Source of the DNA: Capsaspora owczarzaki ATCC 30864
Lineage: Eukaryota; Opisthokonta; Filasterea
Reading direction: 5' to 3'
Length of the DNA: 64,000 nucleotides
Assembly: GCF_000151315.2 (NCBI RefSeq)
Contig: NW_011887300.1
Location: 1,254,037-1,318,036 of the forward strand
In this document: positions 11,601-23,303 of the stretch, one piece after another
How positions within the stretch are numbered: the first letter of the stretch is position 1
Layout: each line of letters opens with the position of its first letter
Made by a program: the position numbers and the translations under genes
The notes under the pieces: model-generated
What the model saw: only the letters and a program-made list of their open reading frames with translations
Told to the model about the DNA's origin: nothing
Database searches by the model: none

Positions 11601-13348
11601 GACGCCTGCGCCGCGAGACGAGCCATGTCTCTTCTTCTTCGCTGTTTGGTTCCGCGCCCAATTCACCGGCCTCCAACAACTCGGGCTCGGCTAATTCGCA
11701 GCAACCTGCTTCTCCAGCCAGTGTCGCGCTTCAAGGCGGGTCGTCGCTCAGCTCCTCTCTTGTTTCAGCAGTGACCTCGTTCGCCCACTTGTCTGCGGCT
11801 GGCAACCCAGGCAACAACCCGGCCAACAGCCCGGCGAGCTCGATGCGTCGCTTCTTTGCCCGTATGTTCACACCAGTGGCCGCTGTTCCCGACGCGGTTG
11901 GCTCGCCAACAACCGAGGCCATGAAAGACCGCGGCCTGCTCAATTCTCCTCGCGAAGCACACTCGAAAATGGCGTCGTCTGCCAAAGACTACACGGACGT
12001 GCAACAACTTCAAGCGAGCCAGCTTTTCCGTCTCATTGTCGAAGCCCGCACCGAGGCATTCTCGCCCGCCACCCCACTCTCGGCAAGCTCCAGTTCCGAT
12101 CCCACTCCTGACGCGCGGTCGCCCTCGTTTGCGCACTTGGACTCGGAGCTGGCGTCGCTGTCGCAGTCGGTGAGCGAGCACGAGGCACTCCGCTCGGTCG
12201 AGACGCAGGACAATGACCAAATCACCTTTGAGCTGTTGGAAATGCTGTATTGCGCGCTGGAGGAGCTCGAGTTTCCCTTCCCCAACAACTTTATCGCCAA
12301 GTTTGGTCGCTTGGCCTACAAGTGTCTCGACCGCTTTACCTTCCTGCAGTATGTTTCACGAAGAACGTTTGTGCTGACTCCCGACTTTGTCCGCGAAATC
12401 CTGTCCACCATTGCTCCCAATGTTGGCCAGTACGAGATTCCGTCTTCCCCGGCCCCATCCGACCCATCTTCTCCCCCGGCGCTGTTCCCTCCAGCCAGCG
12501 CCGCGCCGTCGACACTGGCATCTCGGGAAGACGCCGACTTTGCCTTCCGTCTGATCAGCCGCCTCGATCCCGCTCCTGCACTCAAGCTGCTCACCGAGTG
12601 GAAGCACCCGCTGGCCACCCAGTACGTGACCAACCTGTACAGCCAGAGCATCCTTTCCAGCCAGCAGCTGCACGCCGATTCGTCTCGATCTTCCTTCCAG
12701 CCGCAAGGGAACAACCGCGCAAGCATGCAGTTTGGCGGCGACGGCTTCCCTGGTGCAGACGGCGCCCCACGACCACGCCACGAGCGCACGGCCGAAGGCA
12801 ACATTATCTTCTTGCCATCGGACTACGATCCCGAGGTCGGCATGTACAATGACGGCATTGCCAACATTGACGAAGCAGGCGGTGTCGACTTGGGTGAGGC
12901 CGCCAACGATGCCTTCCCCATCTTCCGCTTCATTCCGCTGCAGCTCTTCTTGCGCCAACTTGCTCGCAAGGATGCCATGGACGGCGGAGACGGCTCCGAG
13001 CTTCGCTTTGTCTACGAGGCAACGCGCTGCCTGGCCGACGTGCCGCGTGTGGTCCCCTCGCTCGCCGAGCATCCCGACATGCTGGCGGCCTTTGCGGACG
13101 ATGGTTGGCGCACTGCGACTGCGTCGACCGGACGCAATAGCGATGACAGTGAACCGAATGTCACCGAGCGCCAGCTGCGCCAGCGACACATCAAGCAGGT
13201 CCAGCAGCAATTGCTCGACGAGCTGGGCGCCTCCTGGTGCGATAAAGACGACCCCAGCTGGATTGAAACGCAGCTATTGCGCGAGTCCTATCTTGCCATT
13301 TCCCGGACGACCTCCGATGCCAGTCGCCTGCGCGCTGCACAGCAGTGA
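8607..13348 (+). CDS. GSAP: Gamma-secretase-activating-protein (GSAP/pigeon) homologue
   Basis: Exons 8607-8720, 8821-9613, 9709-9840, 9927-10010 and 10118 onward. The N-terminal half matches animal GSAP block by block: TFIDLYDTKRK, LNRDRSLLVFTS, KFLWYQWDMDRQCFYLLVIG, IRCLQF, GGGLCVCHQHF, YTIFVLHQG and DYLVCYIPGYYLQLID. After a Ser/Gly/Ala-rich insert (about 10220-10960) comes the C-terminal part (SCSRGIAYRFELDWDTVFDLF, then CLDRFTFLQY), continuing to 13348 in another frame. The two frames overlap at about 10814-11025 around a GCT repeat (10896-10919). No plausible intron joins them, so a one-base assembly or copy-number error in the repeat, or a real frameshift, is likely. The full product would be about 1450 residues, larger than the roughly 850 of human GSAP because of Ser-rich inserts. 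In animals GSAP is linked to gamma-secretase and lipid homeostasis; its role here is unknown. Confidence 0.85.
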
Positions 13349-13569
13349 AAGGTCGACAACTTTCTGCAACCTTTTGTTTGATATTTTGTTTTGTAAAAAA
13401 AATACATGTATGACTTTTTCATTTTTTCTCGTGGCCTTTCCGCATCAAGCTAGTTCCAATCCATAACGCACATCTCAGAGTCAACGATCCCACGTCGAAC
13501 TCTCACGTTTAGTTTCAAAAAAATGATTGTCGTATCGAAATTTAATACAAGATTCACAAAATCACACAA
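13349..13569. other. Convergent 3' ends of GSAP and COX10
   Basis: A 221-bp spacer between two genes that converge. It is A/T-rich, with poly-A-signal-like AAATAC and TTTAATAC, and no coding signal. Confidence 0.5.
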
Positions 13570-15581
13570 TCATGCAGCAGTCGCAGCCGCTGATTCGCCT
13601 TGTGCGTGGTGATCTTCCTCCTCTGCCTCGTCGTCATGCTTCTTGTGAACCATAAACAGGGTCAAGAGGATGGGAAGGCAGATGACACTGCCCAGGAAAC
13701 AGCGACGGGCGGTGACGTCGTTGGTGTTGCTGTAAAAGCGCCATGCCAAGTACGTCATGTAGCCATTGCAGATCAGCGAATCCGCGGCAAACGTCCAGGT
13801 CGTCATGTCGAGCATTGGTGCGACAAAGGAGACGGGGAGCATGGCCAGCGCGTATCGCATGGTGACCCGCTTGGTGAGCTGCGGGTCGGTCACAGCCATC
13901 ATGCGGTAGCCCGCGCGCGAGTAGTCGCCGCGCAGATTCCAGCTGAGGGCATTGAAGTGGGGGAACTGCCAAACAAACATGACGTAGGCGAGCAGCAAGG
14001 CGCCGGCGTCGAGCGAGCCCGTGCAGGCCGTCCAGCCCATGACGGGCGGAATCGCGCCAACCACTGCGCCGGCCCACGTGTTGGCAATCGAGGTTCGCTT
14101 CATCGGAGTATAGACAAGAGTGTACAAGAAAATGTTGAGCAGGCCCAGTCCCGCTGTGATGGGGCTGACGAACGCGTACAGCGATGCGACGCCAGTGATG
14201 CCCGACCCGACGCCGAATGCCATCGCATGGNNNNNNNNNNNNNNNNNNNNNNNNNNNNNNNNNNNNNNNNNNNNNNNNNNNNNNNNNNNNNNNNNNNNNN
14301 NNNNNNNNNNNNNNNNNNNNNNNNNNNNNNGGGAGGGGGGGGGGAGAGACCCCAGGGATGTGTTTGTGAGTGACAGGAATGGCGAGAAACAAACAGTTCA
14401 GAAGAATGAAGCATTTTTTTTCTCACCTCAACTGCCCCGCGAACGAGAACGCGGGTCTTGGTGCGTGACATTTGGGCATCGAAGGGAACTTCAATCCACT
14501 GGTTGACAGTGTTGGCACACGCGACACAGAGGGCTGTTCCAGCTGACGCCCAAAACAGCGTGGGGATGCTCAGCGCGCCAGGAGCCATGGCGTATCCGAC
14601 CTGTTTTTTTTCAAAGACAGCAGGAGAGGAAAATGAATGAGCGAGATACTATCAAGCAACCAAGAAAAGCAGCCTCCTAATCCAAGTTAGCCATCGTACC
14701 ATGGCAGTGAGGACGACCTGAGAGGCCAACTTTGCCTTGGACAAGGAGAGATAGAGCGCTGGTAGATCGAGCAGCCCAACCTCCTTGATTGGCTTCCAGT
14801 TTGCCGGGTGTGCCATCTCGTTGGGTGCTGCGTCACTGCCGGCAGCCAGCGATGCAGTGGACATCATGGATCCGTCGTCATTGGACGACGACGAAGGGTG
14901 TTCTGGCGGGTCCAACAGCCCTCGCTTGACGGTTGCGAGCGGATTGAGTTCGTCAGCCGAGGGCGCGGATACCTTTGACGACGAAGGTGATGACGCGTCT
15001 TGCTTGAATGCGTTCAGGGGTGATCCGGGGCTGGTTGCAGTGTGCGCAGCGGCGGAAGTGGACAGTTGGCGCGCGAATGGACTCGCAGGCAATCCAGGAC
15101 CTGCTGAGGCCAATCGCATTGACAATTGGAGTCCTTGTGGGCTCTGTAGTGCTATTTGACTATGCAACCCTCGATCACTTGCCATGGGCGTCATGGTCAT
15201 ATTCAGCATTGGAGCATTTCGCTGGGCCAGCATTGAGCAAGGCCGCGCTCGGACGGTGACTCGGCCGCCGCTGCAGAACATGCGTCCTGATGTACTGGCC
15301 ATGCTTGATTCAGTGGCAGAAGCAGTCCTCGTCGCAGTGGAAGCGAGTGCGGGCGGCCGGACTGAACCGCACGCGTTGGACTGAGCGCTCAGTCCTCTCC
15401 GTCCGGTCGCTCCAGTGGCATGAATCGCAGTAGCAGCAGTGCTTGCGGTGTGGATGGCGTTGGATCGGACGGCGGTGGGCGCGGCAGCGGGCGAAGGCGA
15501 AGGCAGAACGAGCGCGCGGCGACGAGCGGAAACCGTATGGCAAAAGACGAGCCTAGACAACTGAGCATAGGATTGTGTCAT
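13570..15581 (-). CDS. COX10: Protohaem IX farnesyltransferase, mitochondrial (haem O synthase)
   Basis: Converts haem B to haem O for cytochrome c oxidase; a UbiA-family integral protein of the mitochondrial inner membrane. Exon 1 (15581-14700) encodes an Arg/Ser/Ala-rich leader starting MTQSYAQLSRLVF, consistent with mitochondrial import, then reaches the catalytic domain. Exon 2 (14600-14427) carries GYAMAPG and the first polyprenyl-diphosphate motif region NQWIEVPFDAQMSRTKTR. Exon 3 (to 13570) carries YTPMKRTSIANTW, GAIPPVMGW, WQFPHFNALSW and DYSRAGYRMM, all diagnostic of COX10. The N gap at 14231-14330 hides the start of exon 3 and its acceptor, so the residues joining exons 2 and 3 cannot be read; at least 570 residues are visible. 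The leader is much longer than in human COX10 and is low-complexity. Confidence 0.95.
14231..14330. other. Assembly gap (100 N)
   Basis: Exactly 100 N, the conventional size for a gap of unknown length. It falls at the intron 2 / exon 3 boundary of COX10. A G-homopolymer follows (GGGAGGGGGGGGGAG), so a G-rich tract may have stopped sequencing. Confidence 0.98.
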
Positions 15582-16110
15582 GGCCCTGGTTAAGGAAAAG
15601 GTAGGACGCTCCCACCAAAAACGCACACAGCAACCAAACGCTAAAAGACTGAGACTTACGAAAACTGAGACAAGAGCAATATAAGGGGAAACAAAAAAAG
15701 ACGTGCAATACATTCATTGGAAGGAAGCTGAGCAGTCGAGTGTTGGCTAACAATGAGCACTTTGTTGCAAATCTCTGAGATTCAGTAACTCAGTAACTCG
15801 CTACGTTGGCTGAACATTGGAGAACTTTGTGGACAACGTACAGGTTTCTATGATGCAAAGGGCGCCCTTTGAATCGAGTGATTCGAGAAAGAAAGAGTTT
15901 ATTGGCAAAAACAGCTGAAACATGCAGGTTGGGCGTTCTGACAGCGTACAAAAGGGTTTCAAGAGTCAAAAAGACATCGAATCATATCAAGGGTGCATTT
16001 GGAAAAGAGAGAGAGAGAGAGGGGGGGGGGAGAGACAGAGAGACAGAGAGAGAGACAGAGAGAGAGTTTGAGGTCAGGAAACGAGCGAGCATGTCCTTGA
16101 AAAGGTCACA
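15582..16110. other. COX10 upstream region / NUDT16-like 3' region
   Basis: No gene seen. A direct repeat CAGTAACTCAGTAACTC lies at about 15785-15800, and a GA-rich microsatellite with a G10 interruption at 16008-16070. The latter sits 40-100 bp past the stop codon of the Nudix gene. Confidence 0.6.
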
Positions 16111-17327
16111 TCATCCCTGCAGAGAAAAAAGGCGCCGGATGACATCGTCCACTGCCTGGTAAGATTGAGCATTCCAGCATCGATGCTTCTTGTAACGTGG
16201 CCATCCTTCGGCGTCTTGGTAAGCAGGAATCTCGATGTCGTAGAGCGGGAATCGCAAATTGGCATAAATTTCCACATCCTGCCTGGTGCCGATCGAACGG
16301 GGTGCATCAGCAGGAGGCAGCGGCAAAACCTTGATGTAGTAGCGAGTATCATGGCAAAATCCAAGAAACTCGTCCTCGCTGAAATACTCTGACTGCGTCG
16401 AATCGACTTCTTCCTGCCACTCTTTGTTGAGCTGGTGAAGCGGCTCGATCCCAGGCGGAACCGTGCCTCCAGGGAGTTGAGACCAACCAGACTTGTGCGT
16501 TATCACGGCGTGAACCCGGAGAACCGAATCGCGTCGCCAGTCGTCAGAGGCGCCGTCTTGCATCGTCCCGTTCCAAAGAAACGTGGGAGGGTAGTACAAG
16601 ACCATCGCGAAGACCCGTTTCGCATCAGGCATGCTCCGAGAACGGTCAACGGCCTCGGGCAACGGGCCAAGGGAATAGTATTGGATGCCTGGAAGCGGCG
16701 TCGCCGTGTGCGAGGCGACTCTGGTCAGCGTCGGAAGAACGTCATGTGAGGGATTTGGTCTCCTCGAGGGTTTCTCGGAGTGTTTCTGTCATGCCTCATG
16801 GGGAGAGGCACGTACCTCTGCTGAGAAGTCTCGTTTTGGTCCCTCGAAGTACTTTCATGCCTCATGTAGGGAGGCACGTACCTCGAAGTACCTTCAGATC
16901 TCTGGGGAAGAGACACGTCCTGAGTTGCCTGGTTCACTTGAGGTGCTTGATCAACGTGAGGCGCTCGGTCCCTCGTCGGAGGTCGATGGCGCTGGTGGTT
17001 TGAGTTGCTCTGGGTCACCTGAGGCTCTTGGTTTCCTGGCAGCTCCTGGCTCCCCTGCTGCTCTTGGCTTCTCTGAGGTGGTTGGTCCCTCCGAGGTCGA
17101 GGATGCTGAGGCTGGCTTGGGTTCCGAGGCGCCTGGTTGCCCCCCTGCTGAGGCTGAGGCGGTTGGGTTGCCTGCTGAGGTTCTTGAGGTTCTTGGTTTC
17201 CCTGCTGAGGCTCGTTGCTCCCCTCGGTCGCCTGGCTCCCCGCCTGAGGTCGGCGCTGGTTGCGCTGAGGCTGGTCTGGGTTTTTCCAAGTCTGATTCTT
17301 GTACATTTCTGTGCGTTTTGGGGGCAT
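16111..17327 (-). CDS. NUDT16-like Nudix hydrolase with Pro/Gln-rich N-terminal extension
   Basis: Exon 2 (16720-16111) holds a Nudix fold closest to NUDT16, the U8 snoRNA / RNA-cap and (deoxy)inosine-diphosphate hydrolase. The sequence RVFAMVLYYPP aligns with the NUDT16 N-terminus. The Nudix box reads GGTVPPGIEPLHQLNKEWQEEVD: the REUxEE core is kept as KEWQEE, but the usual xGU ending is VDS and the first box Glu is shifted by one. Exon 1 (17327-16816) encodes about 170 residues rich in Gln, Pro, Asn and Arg, ending with two RYVPxxMRH motifs. The join uses a GTACGT donor and a GACCAG acceptor (95-bp intron) and keeps frame, giving 373 residues. The frame upstream of the Nudix domain is open, so a shorter start at Met 16632 (173 residues) is the alternative. 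The extension could guide RNA or protein binding; that is inference. Confidence 0.75.
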
Positions 17328-17758
17328 TTTCAAAATTTCAGAATTTCAAAATTTCAAAATTTCAAAATTTTCAAAACACAAACGACTGAATGTTCAAATT
17401 TGAGTGAAAAAGTGTCTGAGTTTTTGTGTGTTCGCTTCGTTTGTGTTTTATTTTGCTTGAAAATTCTCAAATCAACAACAACAGCTCCGCGATGACTGTT
17501 CGGGGTGGATGAACCATTGCCGTCGCGAGATGCTCCATTCCTGTCTCCAGAATTTCGTTCAATGCCGATTGTTGCTGCCATGATGAAGCAACCTCGCTGC
17601 ACTGCAATTTGACTGCCACCTCAATTCTGATGTTTTGAAACTGCTTGATCGTTTTTGCACTGTCATCTCAGCAGAACTTGTTCCATTCCGGCTTTTTGTC
17701 CATATTCTCAGTCCACCTTTTTTTTTTTTTTTTTGTTTCCCTTCTCATCGTTTCACTC
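17328..17758. other. Divergent promoter region, Nudix and PH-C2-MUN genes
   Basis: 431 bp between divergently transcribed genes. It contains an AATTTCAAAATTTC tandem array at 17328-17378 and an oligo-T run at 17718-17735 just before the start codon at 17759. No coding sequence seen. Confidence 0.6.
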
Positions 17759-20700
17759 ATGGCGACAAAGCAGGGCTTCCTGACCAAGGAAGGCAGCTTT
17801 CTCCGCAACTGGAAGCGTCGCTGGTTTACGCTTGCCGGCGCGTATCTCTTATACTTTGAGTCTGAGCAATCCAGCAGACCGCTGGGATCCATTGCGCTCG
17901 TCGATGTCATGGCTGTAAAACGCACAACAGCACCTCGATGACTCTTTCACAGACATGGATGGCCTTTTGATCTTATTGTTTTCATGCGTCCTGCTTTTTT
18001 CTCAGATCACCACCGCAGCGTCTGAGCGGCCCGATCACCAAAACTGTCTGCTCCTCCGCACCGCCGAGCGGTCCTTCTACGCCTATGCCGACACCTACGA
18101 CGAAATGGAGAGCTGGATTCTCGCCATCGGCCGCGCTGTGGCTCACAGTAAGTGTGACTGCGGGTTTGTTGTTTTTGTTTTTGCCAAGCCGCTCAGACTG
18201 GCTCACAAATTGCTGTCAAACTTAACCTCACTTGCTGCTTGTTGCTGCTCCAGCTGTTGCTCTGAGGCAGGGTGGCACGGATAATGATGATGATGCTGCT
18301 GCTGCTGCGGCGGCTGCGGATGATGACGATGATGATGGCTGTGATCACGATGATGCTGATGATGACGCTCGTGGCTCGCCAACTCCGACAGCGCCGCGTC
18401 CCAAGCCAAGCAGCCGCGCGCTGCCGCTGTCTGCCTCGTCGCGCTCATCGTCACCGCGAGAGTCCGCTGCCCTTGGTGGCTCGGGGTCGTCGGGAGCGCT
18501 GGCTGGACTGGGTGAGGCGGCCAATTCCGCTCCAGTCGCGAAGGTGAACTCGGCCGCGAGCTTCTTCCGCGAGTTCCAGGGCGCCTCTGCTGCAGGCAAG
18601 CGCGACAGGAGCATGTTTGATCTGGGCGTGCGGATTGCGGGGCTGCCGGACGAGGACCGCGAGCTGCAGGCGTCTGTGCTGGAAGACCCCGCTTCGTCCA
18701 TTGCTGCATTGGCGCCAAGAGGCAGCGCATTCAACGAGGACAGCTCAGACTCGGACGAGTTCGCAGAGTACGACTCGGACAGCGACCAAGACGCTAGCAC
18801 CAAGTCGGGCGGCAGTTCCGGCCAAAGTTCTGCTCTCAACTCGGCGCACAATTCTTCGGGTCAGATTCCATTCACCTTGGGCGATGGTGTTCGGCTGCAA
18901 CGGGGTCGATTGAATGCCCCAAGCGATGATGACAATGAAGACGACGATGACGACAGCGAGACGAGACAGTCACGGCGACAACAGCGACGATTGGCGCGTC
19001 AGAAGGCCAACCGCGACCTCTACGTTCAGTGCTTGTTTGCCATCCGCCACCGCGTCGGCGCGGTGAATGACCCAGAGTGCGTCACTGCCAAGCTGTTCGA
19101 CTATTGCCAGCGCGTGTTTGGCTATGACGCTGCGACACATCGCAGTGCCATGGAGGAAGCAGCGCAGCTCACGCTCGACTCGCCCGCAACAAGCAAAAAG
19201 TCGCATCATCATCATCGCCACAGCCATTCGTCGATAGCTACTCCACTCACTGTGCTCCGCGTCAGCATCATCCAAGCGCGCGGCCTCTTCCCAAAGGACA
19301 AGACTGGCAAGTCCGACCCCTTTTGCGTGCTCGGACTCTGCGACTCGGAGGATGCCGCCAAACCGCACAAGCCGCGCTACTCGACCTCCGTCAAGGGCCA
19401 GACGCTCGATCCCGTCTGGAATGAAGAGTTTGTCCTCGAGCTCAAGTCAGCCGAACACCAGGTCTTTGCGCTGGACATGTGGGACCAAGACGAAAAATCC
19501 GCGCTCTCCCGCCTGACCAAGCAGAAGCACGACTTTATGGGCCGCATCCGCATTCCCATCAAGGACATTAGCGCAGGTGGTTCGGACGCGTGGTACACGC
19601 TCAATCAGCGGAGCAAACGGTCCAACATTTCTGGCGACATTCGCATCCGTTTCAACTTTGAAATCCCTGGAGCTGGCGGCAACAGCAGCGGCAGCAACTC
19701 AGGTAGCTCTACTCCTGGTACAGGCGATACATCATCGCCCCTCCCGCTCAACATTTCCGCATTCCGCGGGACGGCAGCGGCACGCTCAGACAGCCTCTCT
19801 CCGCGCACGTCCGTCACTCAGCTGAGCGCAAACAACATTCGAAGACTCCTGGTCTTGACACGCAAGTTTATGCAATTTGAAGCGCGACCGTATCTGGCCA
19901 AGTCCGTCGCAGAGCTGGACAACGGGCGCGATCGCTGGTCTGCCGTACTGTCATTGCAAGCGTCGTGTGTGTTGAATCAAGTCGCGCTCCAGTCGGGCAT
20001 CGTTTCTACCTACGATCGCCTCTGCGTGGAGCTTGTGAGCTACAGCAGAATGTTCATGCAGTACTGTCTCGACTTTCGTCCCGTCCTCGGCGTGTTGTCG
20101 CGCATTGAGGAGCTGTTGGAGCAGACCGCGCCCAACGCCCTGGTCGCGTCCGAGAACGCCACTGCTCTCAACTCTCAGCGCAACCTGCGCCCACCACTAC
20201 AGGCGTCTGCGACGACTCCACAAACGTCCGTGTTCTCCTTGTCTGGCGAGCACACTGCAATGGCAGCCAGGGCCGTCAAGCGCATCGTGTCACGGCTCAT
20301 CGCCACCCTCCTTCGCCTCCGCGACGTGTTTCCGTTTGATTTGGAAGAATCTGGTGGCTCTGGGTCGCAGGGGACGTCGTCGTCTCTCACGTCTTCGACA
20401 AACTCCTTGCCTGCGTCGCCGCAGCACTCGTTTACGGTGGCCCAGCGGCTGCAAGCCACCTTGCAAATCCTGCAGACCATCTACCGACTCCCTCTCTGGC
20501 TCGAGTACCACAGCACCAGTTCGTTCGAACAGGTGCTGCCCGATTTGTTGCAGCGCCACTTGGGCGTCATGTACAGGCGATTGTCCGCCATGGCTGGAGC
20601 CATGGAGCGTGGAACCAAGGACGAGTGTGCCAAGCTGGCCATCATCGCCGGTGCCGTTTCGAGCGAGCTGCAGTATGCCTCGACTCATTACCAGCGCATC

Positions 20701-23007
20701 TTTGCCCCGTTCGGATGCAACTTGCTCCTTCTCTTTGCCCAGCACTACTGCTCTCTCTTGAATTCCGACTTGACCGCGGTCATGCGGGTCGTCGCCGATG
20801 ATGCCAAACCGAGCGAGCTGGTTGCCCGCCCCCAGGTGTTTGAGCTGTACTTTGTTTTGAAACGGCTGCGTGACGCCCTCTCCCGCAAGTTCTCACAGAG
20901 CGAACGCTCCACCATCAGCTTGATTTACAGCTTTCACACGCACTTCCGTGCCAGCCTGCTGCGCTGGATTGAACTCACCTCGAACAAAGCCGAGGTCTGG
21001 ATTCTCAATGTCATCTCGCAGGACAACACCGAGACGGTCGGCCATGCCCTGTACTCGTCCTCCGTCATTGACATGTTCACCTTGTTTGACCAAATCTTTG
21101 GGTTTTTGCGCTCGCTCGAGTGGCCGGATCCCGCGGAGGAGTCTGTGGTGCTGCCGCTCCTCGTCGACATTGTCTTTAAAGGAGTCAAGATGTACTGCAG
21201 CGAGGTGCGCCGGAATCTCGATCGGCGCACCAACTATTCTCCCGGTGGCGAGCGGCTGACCAATTCTCCCTCTGCGGGCGAAGCTGCTGATCGACGCTCC
21301 TCCCTGTGGTTTTTCAGCGGCAGTTCGAGCTCAGATCGCACAACCTCGTTTGACGTCTCTCGGCAACTGTGCATCCTTCTCAACAACATTGAGCATGCCG
21401 ACACCCGATTGAAGGACTTGTTCTTGTCGCTCGAGACGTCGGGTGTGGTCGACACTGCGGCCAGTGCGTTGCGGAGCAGCCACGACTCGCTTCTGTCGAC
21501 TCTCTTTGCAGACATTTCCGATCATTTGCGCGAAGTCTTGTCCGATTTGATTGGCATTATTACGCGCAAAATGACACCCGAGATTGCGAGCTACTTGGGC
21601 CTCATCACCGGCACAGCCCAGTCAACGCAAGTGAAAACTCTCTGGATTGTCCGCGCCTTCAGCTCGTTGGCACGGTCGCCTGTCGATGCCGACGCGGCCG
21701 TCCCCATGACCAAAAACGAAGTCCGCGACGCTCTGCAGCCCTTGCTCCAGTATCTGTCGACAAACCTCGAGACGTTCGCGGAAGCGCTCTATCCCATGCT
21801 CTTCCAGCGCGTCCTCTTTGAGATTTGGACGATCGTAGTGGAGTCCATCTCTGCAATGGCAATGCCAGGCATGGAGGAAAAGCTGTGCGGGTCGATCAAA
21901 AGCGTCACGTCGCTCAGTGCCCGCCAGAGCTCGGCATTTGCGCTGTCGCTGGACGAGATCCACTCGTTCTTTTACGCCAACAAGGACGGAATTCCGCTCA
22001 ACAGACTCGACTCGGATGCATACCGATCACTCAAGTCGGTTCTCGAGTGGTACAACCTGCCCACGTCCAGTTTGATTCGGCAGTTTGTCGAGTGCGAAGC
22101 GCGTGCTTCTCAGAATGCGGTATGGCGTGAATTGTTTGATTTGATTGGTACTAGTGCGGGCGCTGATTTTGTATGATGTTCACGTGTGGAATTTGATTGT
22201 GACACAGCTCGTCCAGGGCAAAGGCGATCTGCAGCTCGATCTGTCTTTGGTGCTCAAGGGCGCCGGTGCCATTTTGTCTGTGACGGTGATTGATGCCAGT
22301 GGATTAGTTAGCAAAGACCCCACCAGTACGTGTCAGATTTGCGTTTGGTGTTGGGTATTGTTGGGGCGATGTGGAGCGCTCATTTCGCTTTTTGTGTGTG
22401 TATGTGTGTGTGTTTGGCACAGGTCTCCCAAATCCTGTCGTTGAGCTTGATGTGGTGCCGCGACAAATGAGCCAACAGGTACTGCACCATTGCAAGGTGA
22501 TGCGCACCAAGACGAAACGACGGACCAGGTCTCCAGTGTTTGACGAAACGTTCACCTTGTATGTTATTCAAGTTCCAGAGTGCGGTGACGAGGTTGCAGC
22601 ATGTTGCTCACTGGTTTTTCTTGTTTGTGATTTTTTTTTTTTTTTTTTTTTTGCTCAGTAACATTGAAAAGTGGGACCCGATGCTGGTCCTGCAAGTGTC
22701 CGTGTTTGAGTCGGATTTGATTTGCGGCGATGAATTTATCGGCGATGTTGCCATTCAGCTGTCTGAGTTGCCAGATGGGCCGTCAGGTAGGGAGTGTGTG
22801 CTGGGGGTTTGACTGAGATGAGATCCGGTGGTGGCTGATTGCTCTTCGTCCTTTGTAGTGCGTACCACGCGCAAAATCACAGCCGCAGACTGCGACGAGC
22901 TGGAGCAGATTGCGCTTATTCTCTCTGGACGGAGTGTGCAAGATACCGAGCACGAGAGTTCATCAGTCGTCGGTCGTCTGCCAGCAACGAACTGGTCTGC
23001 TTGCTGA
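17759..23007 (+). CDS. PH-C2-MUN-C2 protein (Munc13/CAPS-like exocytosis factor)
   Basis: Seven exons: 17759-17914, 18006-18147, 18254-22119, 22208-22325, 22423-22558, 22659-22786 and 22859-23007; 1564 residues with all phases closing. Domains: PH (about 1-100; KQGFLTKEGSFLRNWKRRWFTL ... MESWILAIGRAV), a long acidic/Ser-rich linker with an Asp run, C2A (about 430-575; QARGLFPKDKTGKSDPFCVLG with loop Asp residues for calcium), a MUN-like helical region (about 625-1388), and C2B (about 1389-1516). MUN proteins prime SNARE-dependent vesicle fusion. CAPS also pairs PH with C2 and MUN, but in a different order. C2B keeps SGLVSKDP and FESDLICGDEFIG but has NPV where a calcium-binding SDPF is usual, so calcium binding there is doubtful. 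The stop follows NWSAC. Another frame in the last exon continues with LLKWNIQLLDPRSNPLVKF to 23111 and may be the true C-terminus if a base is miscalled. Confidence 0.85.
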
Positions 23008-23303
23008 AATGGAACATCCAGTTGCTGGATCCTCGCAGCAATCCTCTCGTCAAATTTGCCATAGCAGCGCACCGCGCTCGCATTTCCAAGCTGACGACTG
23101 TTTCGAAGTGATTGCGTGTTTGGATTCATTTTGTCCGAGCATGCGCGTGGGTTGTTTCTCGAGGATAGAGATCAAATGTGATTGTTCAATTTTTTTTTCC
23201 GTTTTGTGAACGCTTCAACATTGCACCAAAACGATTCAACCCAAACTACATCCTGGTCATTGTCATCACACATGGACGTTGATGACACTCGAGCGTGCAA
23301 ATC
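23008..23303. other. Convergent 3' region
   Basis: Spacer between the PH-C2-MUN gene and the minus-strand gene ending at 23304. It includes a possible alternative C-terminal reading frame of the former, up to 23111, and an oligo-T run. Nothing else seen. Confidence 0.4.

Noticed and set aside
13600-14590. Open frames crossing the run of N
   Set aside because: Frames through unknown bases are meaningless; only COX10 exons on either side are supported.
16685-17389. Plus-strand Ala/Gly/Pro-rich protein
   Set aside because: It is the antisense of the Gln/Pro-rich exon of the Nudix gene; the minus strand has splice and domain support.
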